From an uncultured Ruminococcus sp. (GTDB lineage Bacteria; Bacillota; Clostridia; Oscillospirales; Acutalibacteraceae), in the NCBI GenBank assembly GCA_902797525.1, contig CADBSZ010000077.1:1-5733 (forward strand): a stretch of 5,733 bases of DNA. The letters run 5' to 3'. Numbering within the stretch: the stretch's first letter is position 1; each line of letters starts with the position of its first letter. Below the pieces are notes generated by a model. It saw nothing but the letters and a program-made list of their open reading frames with translations, made no database searches and was not told the DNA's origin. Positions 4,920 to 5,733 of the stretch are shown one piece after another. Made by a program: the position numbers and the translations under genes.

Positions 4920-5733
4920 TTAACATTTCGGGGTGTTGAAAACGTCGGAATAAAGCATGTCGCGAATCACGGTTAAGCCGTCCTTTTCGGAATATACCGA
5001 TACCGCCGGCATTTCACGGCTGAGAAACACCGCCATGCCCTCGGTGACAGAGTACGCGCCGGTGCGGCAAAATACCAAAATGTCGCCGATGGCAAGGCTG
5101 TCAAACTCGGCGCCGCGCGCCAGAATATCCGCCGTGGTGCAAAGGCTGCCGCACAGCGTCCATGCCTTGACGCCGCCGTTTGATTCATGGTCTTTTAAGT
5201 GAATAATCTTCGGAATCTGCATACCTTGCAGCTGTCCGTCGTATTTGAGCTGGTTTAAGCCGCCGTCAACGATGACATAGTTGATGTCATAATTGGTTTT
5301 TGCGTCGATGACCTTGGTGAGGTAATAGCCGCAGGGCGCGGCGAAAAAGCGCCCCATTTCAACGGTCAGCTCTGCTTTTTCGGACAGCTCGCGGATTTTT
5401 TCGCTGATGGACGCAAGGCGTTCTTCCTCTAATTCGTCCGCGTTTTCGTCAAAATAATTGACTGCCAAGCCCGTGCCGTATTCAATGCGCTGCACGGTGA
5501 AGCCGAGTTCAGACCGAATCCGCGCGATTAAATCCGCCAGATAGTCAAGCTCGCGCTCAATCGGCTTTGCCTTTTTCTTCTGTGTGCCGGTGAAATAATG
5601 CAGGCCGACAATTTGCATGCCCTTGAAGCTGTCGCGGTTTTTGATAATGTCCAAAACCGTCGCTTCCTCCATGCCGAACTGGCTGCCGCCCTTGACGTCG
5701 GTAACGCGCAGCAGCACGGGATAAACCTTGCCG
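4920..5733 (-). CDS. PLP-dependent decarboxylase, fold type III (DAP/ornithine decarboxylase family), 5'-truncated by window
   Basis: About 270 C-terminal residues are visible, opening GKVYPVLLRVTD; the reading frame stays open to the window edge, so the GTG at 5717 is internal. Numbering from the first complete visible codon, family landmarks appear in order: 'SQFGM' near 18-22, 'GLHYFTGTQ' (43-51, HxGS-like), 'YGTGLAVNY' (85-93, glycine-rich phosphate loop), 'EMGR' (125-128, usually EPGR), 'VDGGLNQL', 'CGSLCTTAD' with catalytic-type C198 and D202 (diaminopimelate decarboxylase has CESxD), and 'GAYSVTEG' with Y227, the usual PLP-side Tyr. Family members are about 400-430 aa, so about 140-150 residues including the PLP lysine lie upstream. 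The enzyme should decarboxylate an amino acid in the cytoplasm. The altered EPGR and CES motifs argue against ordinary diaminopimelate decarboxylase, and enzymes acting on carrier-protein-tethered substrates (BtrK-like) are a possible comparison. It probably leads the kinase-regulator operon, with a 22-base gap to the kinase. Confidence 0.85.
   Translation of the reverse strand, partial: GKVYPVLLRVTDVKGGSQFGMEEATVLDIIKNRDSFKGMQIVGLHYFTGTQKKKAKPIERELDYLADLIARIRSELGFTVQRIEYGTGLAVNYFDENADELEEERLASISEKIRELSEKAELTVEMGRFFAAPCGYYLTKVIDAKTNYDINYVIVDGGLNQLKYDGQLQGMQIPKIIHLKDHESNGGVKAWTLCGSLCTTADILARGAEFDSLAIGDILVFCRTGAYSVTEGMAVFLSREMPAVSVYSEKDGLTVIRDMLYSDVFNTPKC

Noticed and set aside
1..5733. CRISPR arrays, insertion sequences, tRNA genes or riboswitches
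   Set aside because: No regularly spaced repeats, transposase-like frames, terminal inverted repeats or tRNA-like folds were seen, and the non-coding gaps are too short for known riboswitch classes apart from the terminators described.

Overview
The window reads as a stretch of a Firmicutes chromosome, most likely class Clostridia. The reasons are strong GGAGG-type ribosome binding sites, a lipoprotein signal peptide, Gram-positive style membrane sensor architecture, TG-extended -10 promoters, AT-rich gaps and moderate-GC genes. No rRNA, tRNA, CRISPR array or mobile element is visible. The genus cannot be named from this sequence alone. All six genes lie on the minus strand, so transcription runs from high to low coordinates.

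From the upstream end: (1) 5733-4920 is the C-terminal part of a fold-type III PLP-dependent amino-acid decarboxylase related to diaminopimelate decarboxylase; its N-terminus lies outside the window. (2) 4897-2966 is a sensor histidine kinase of 643 aa with an extracellular beta-rich domain, seven membrane helices and a LytS/YehU-type kinase core. (3) 2985-2203 is its response regulator, which overlaps the kinase gene by 20 bases and carries a SARP/OmpR-like winged helix with a shortened C-terminal tail. Short gaps make these three a probable operon. An AT-rich stretch with three seven-base A or T runs follows (2161-2202).

(4) 2079-1645 is a small membrane protein with three helices, resembling DUF4190-type proteins, with its own extended -10 promoter and a strong terminator. 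(5) 1566-481 is a secreted lipoprotein serine hydrolase of the class C beta-lactamase / penicillin-binding-protein-like family, closed by a strong terminator. (6) 326-1 is the N-terminal third or less of an MBOAT (DltB/AlgI-like) membrane O-acyltransferase. It starts at TTG behind an extended -10 promoter and runs off the window.

Taken together this looks like a cell-envelope locus. A membrane O-acyltransferase, an extracytoplasmic serine hydrolase that could be an esterase, a membrane sensor system and a decarboxylase whose active-site motif departs from that of diaminopimelate decarboxylase sit within 6 kb. A speculative reading is a dlt-like system that attaches a (possibly decarboxylated) amino-acid group to an envelope polymer, with the hydrolase as its eraser. 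The carrier protein and adenylating ligase that this requires are not in the window. The functional link is inference from gene order only, and terminators separate several of the genes.
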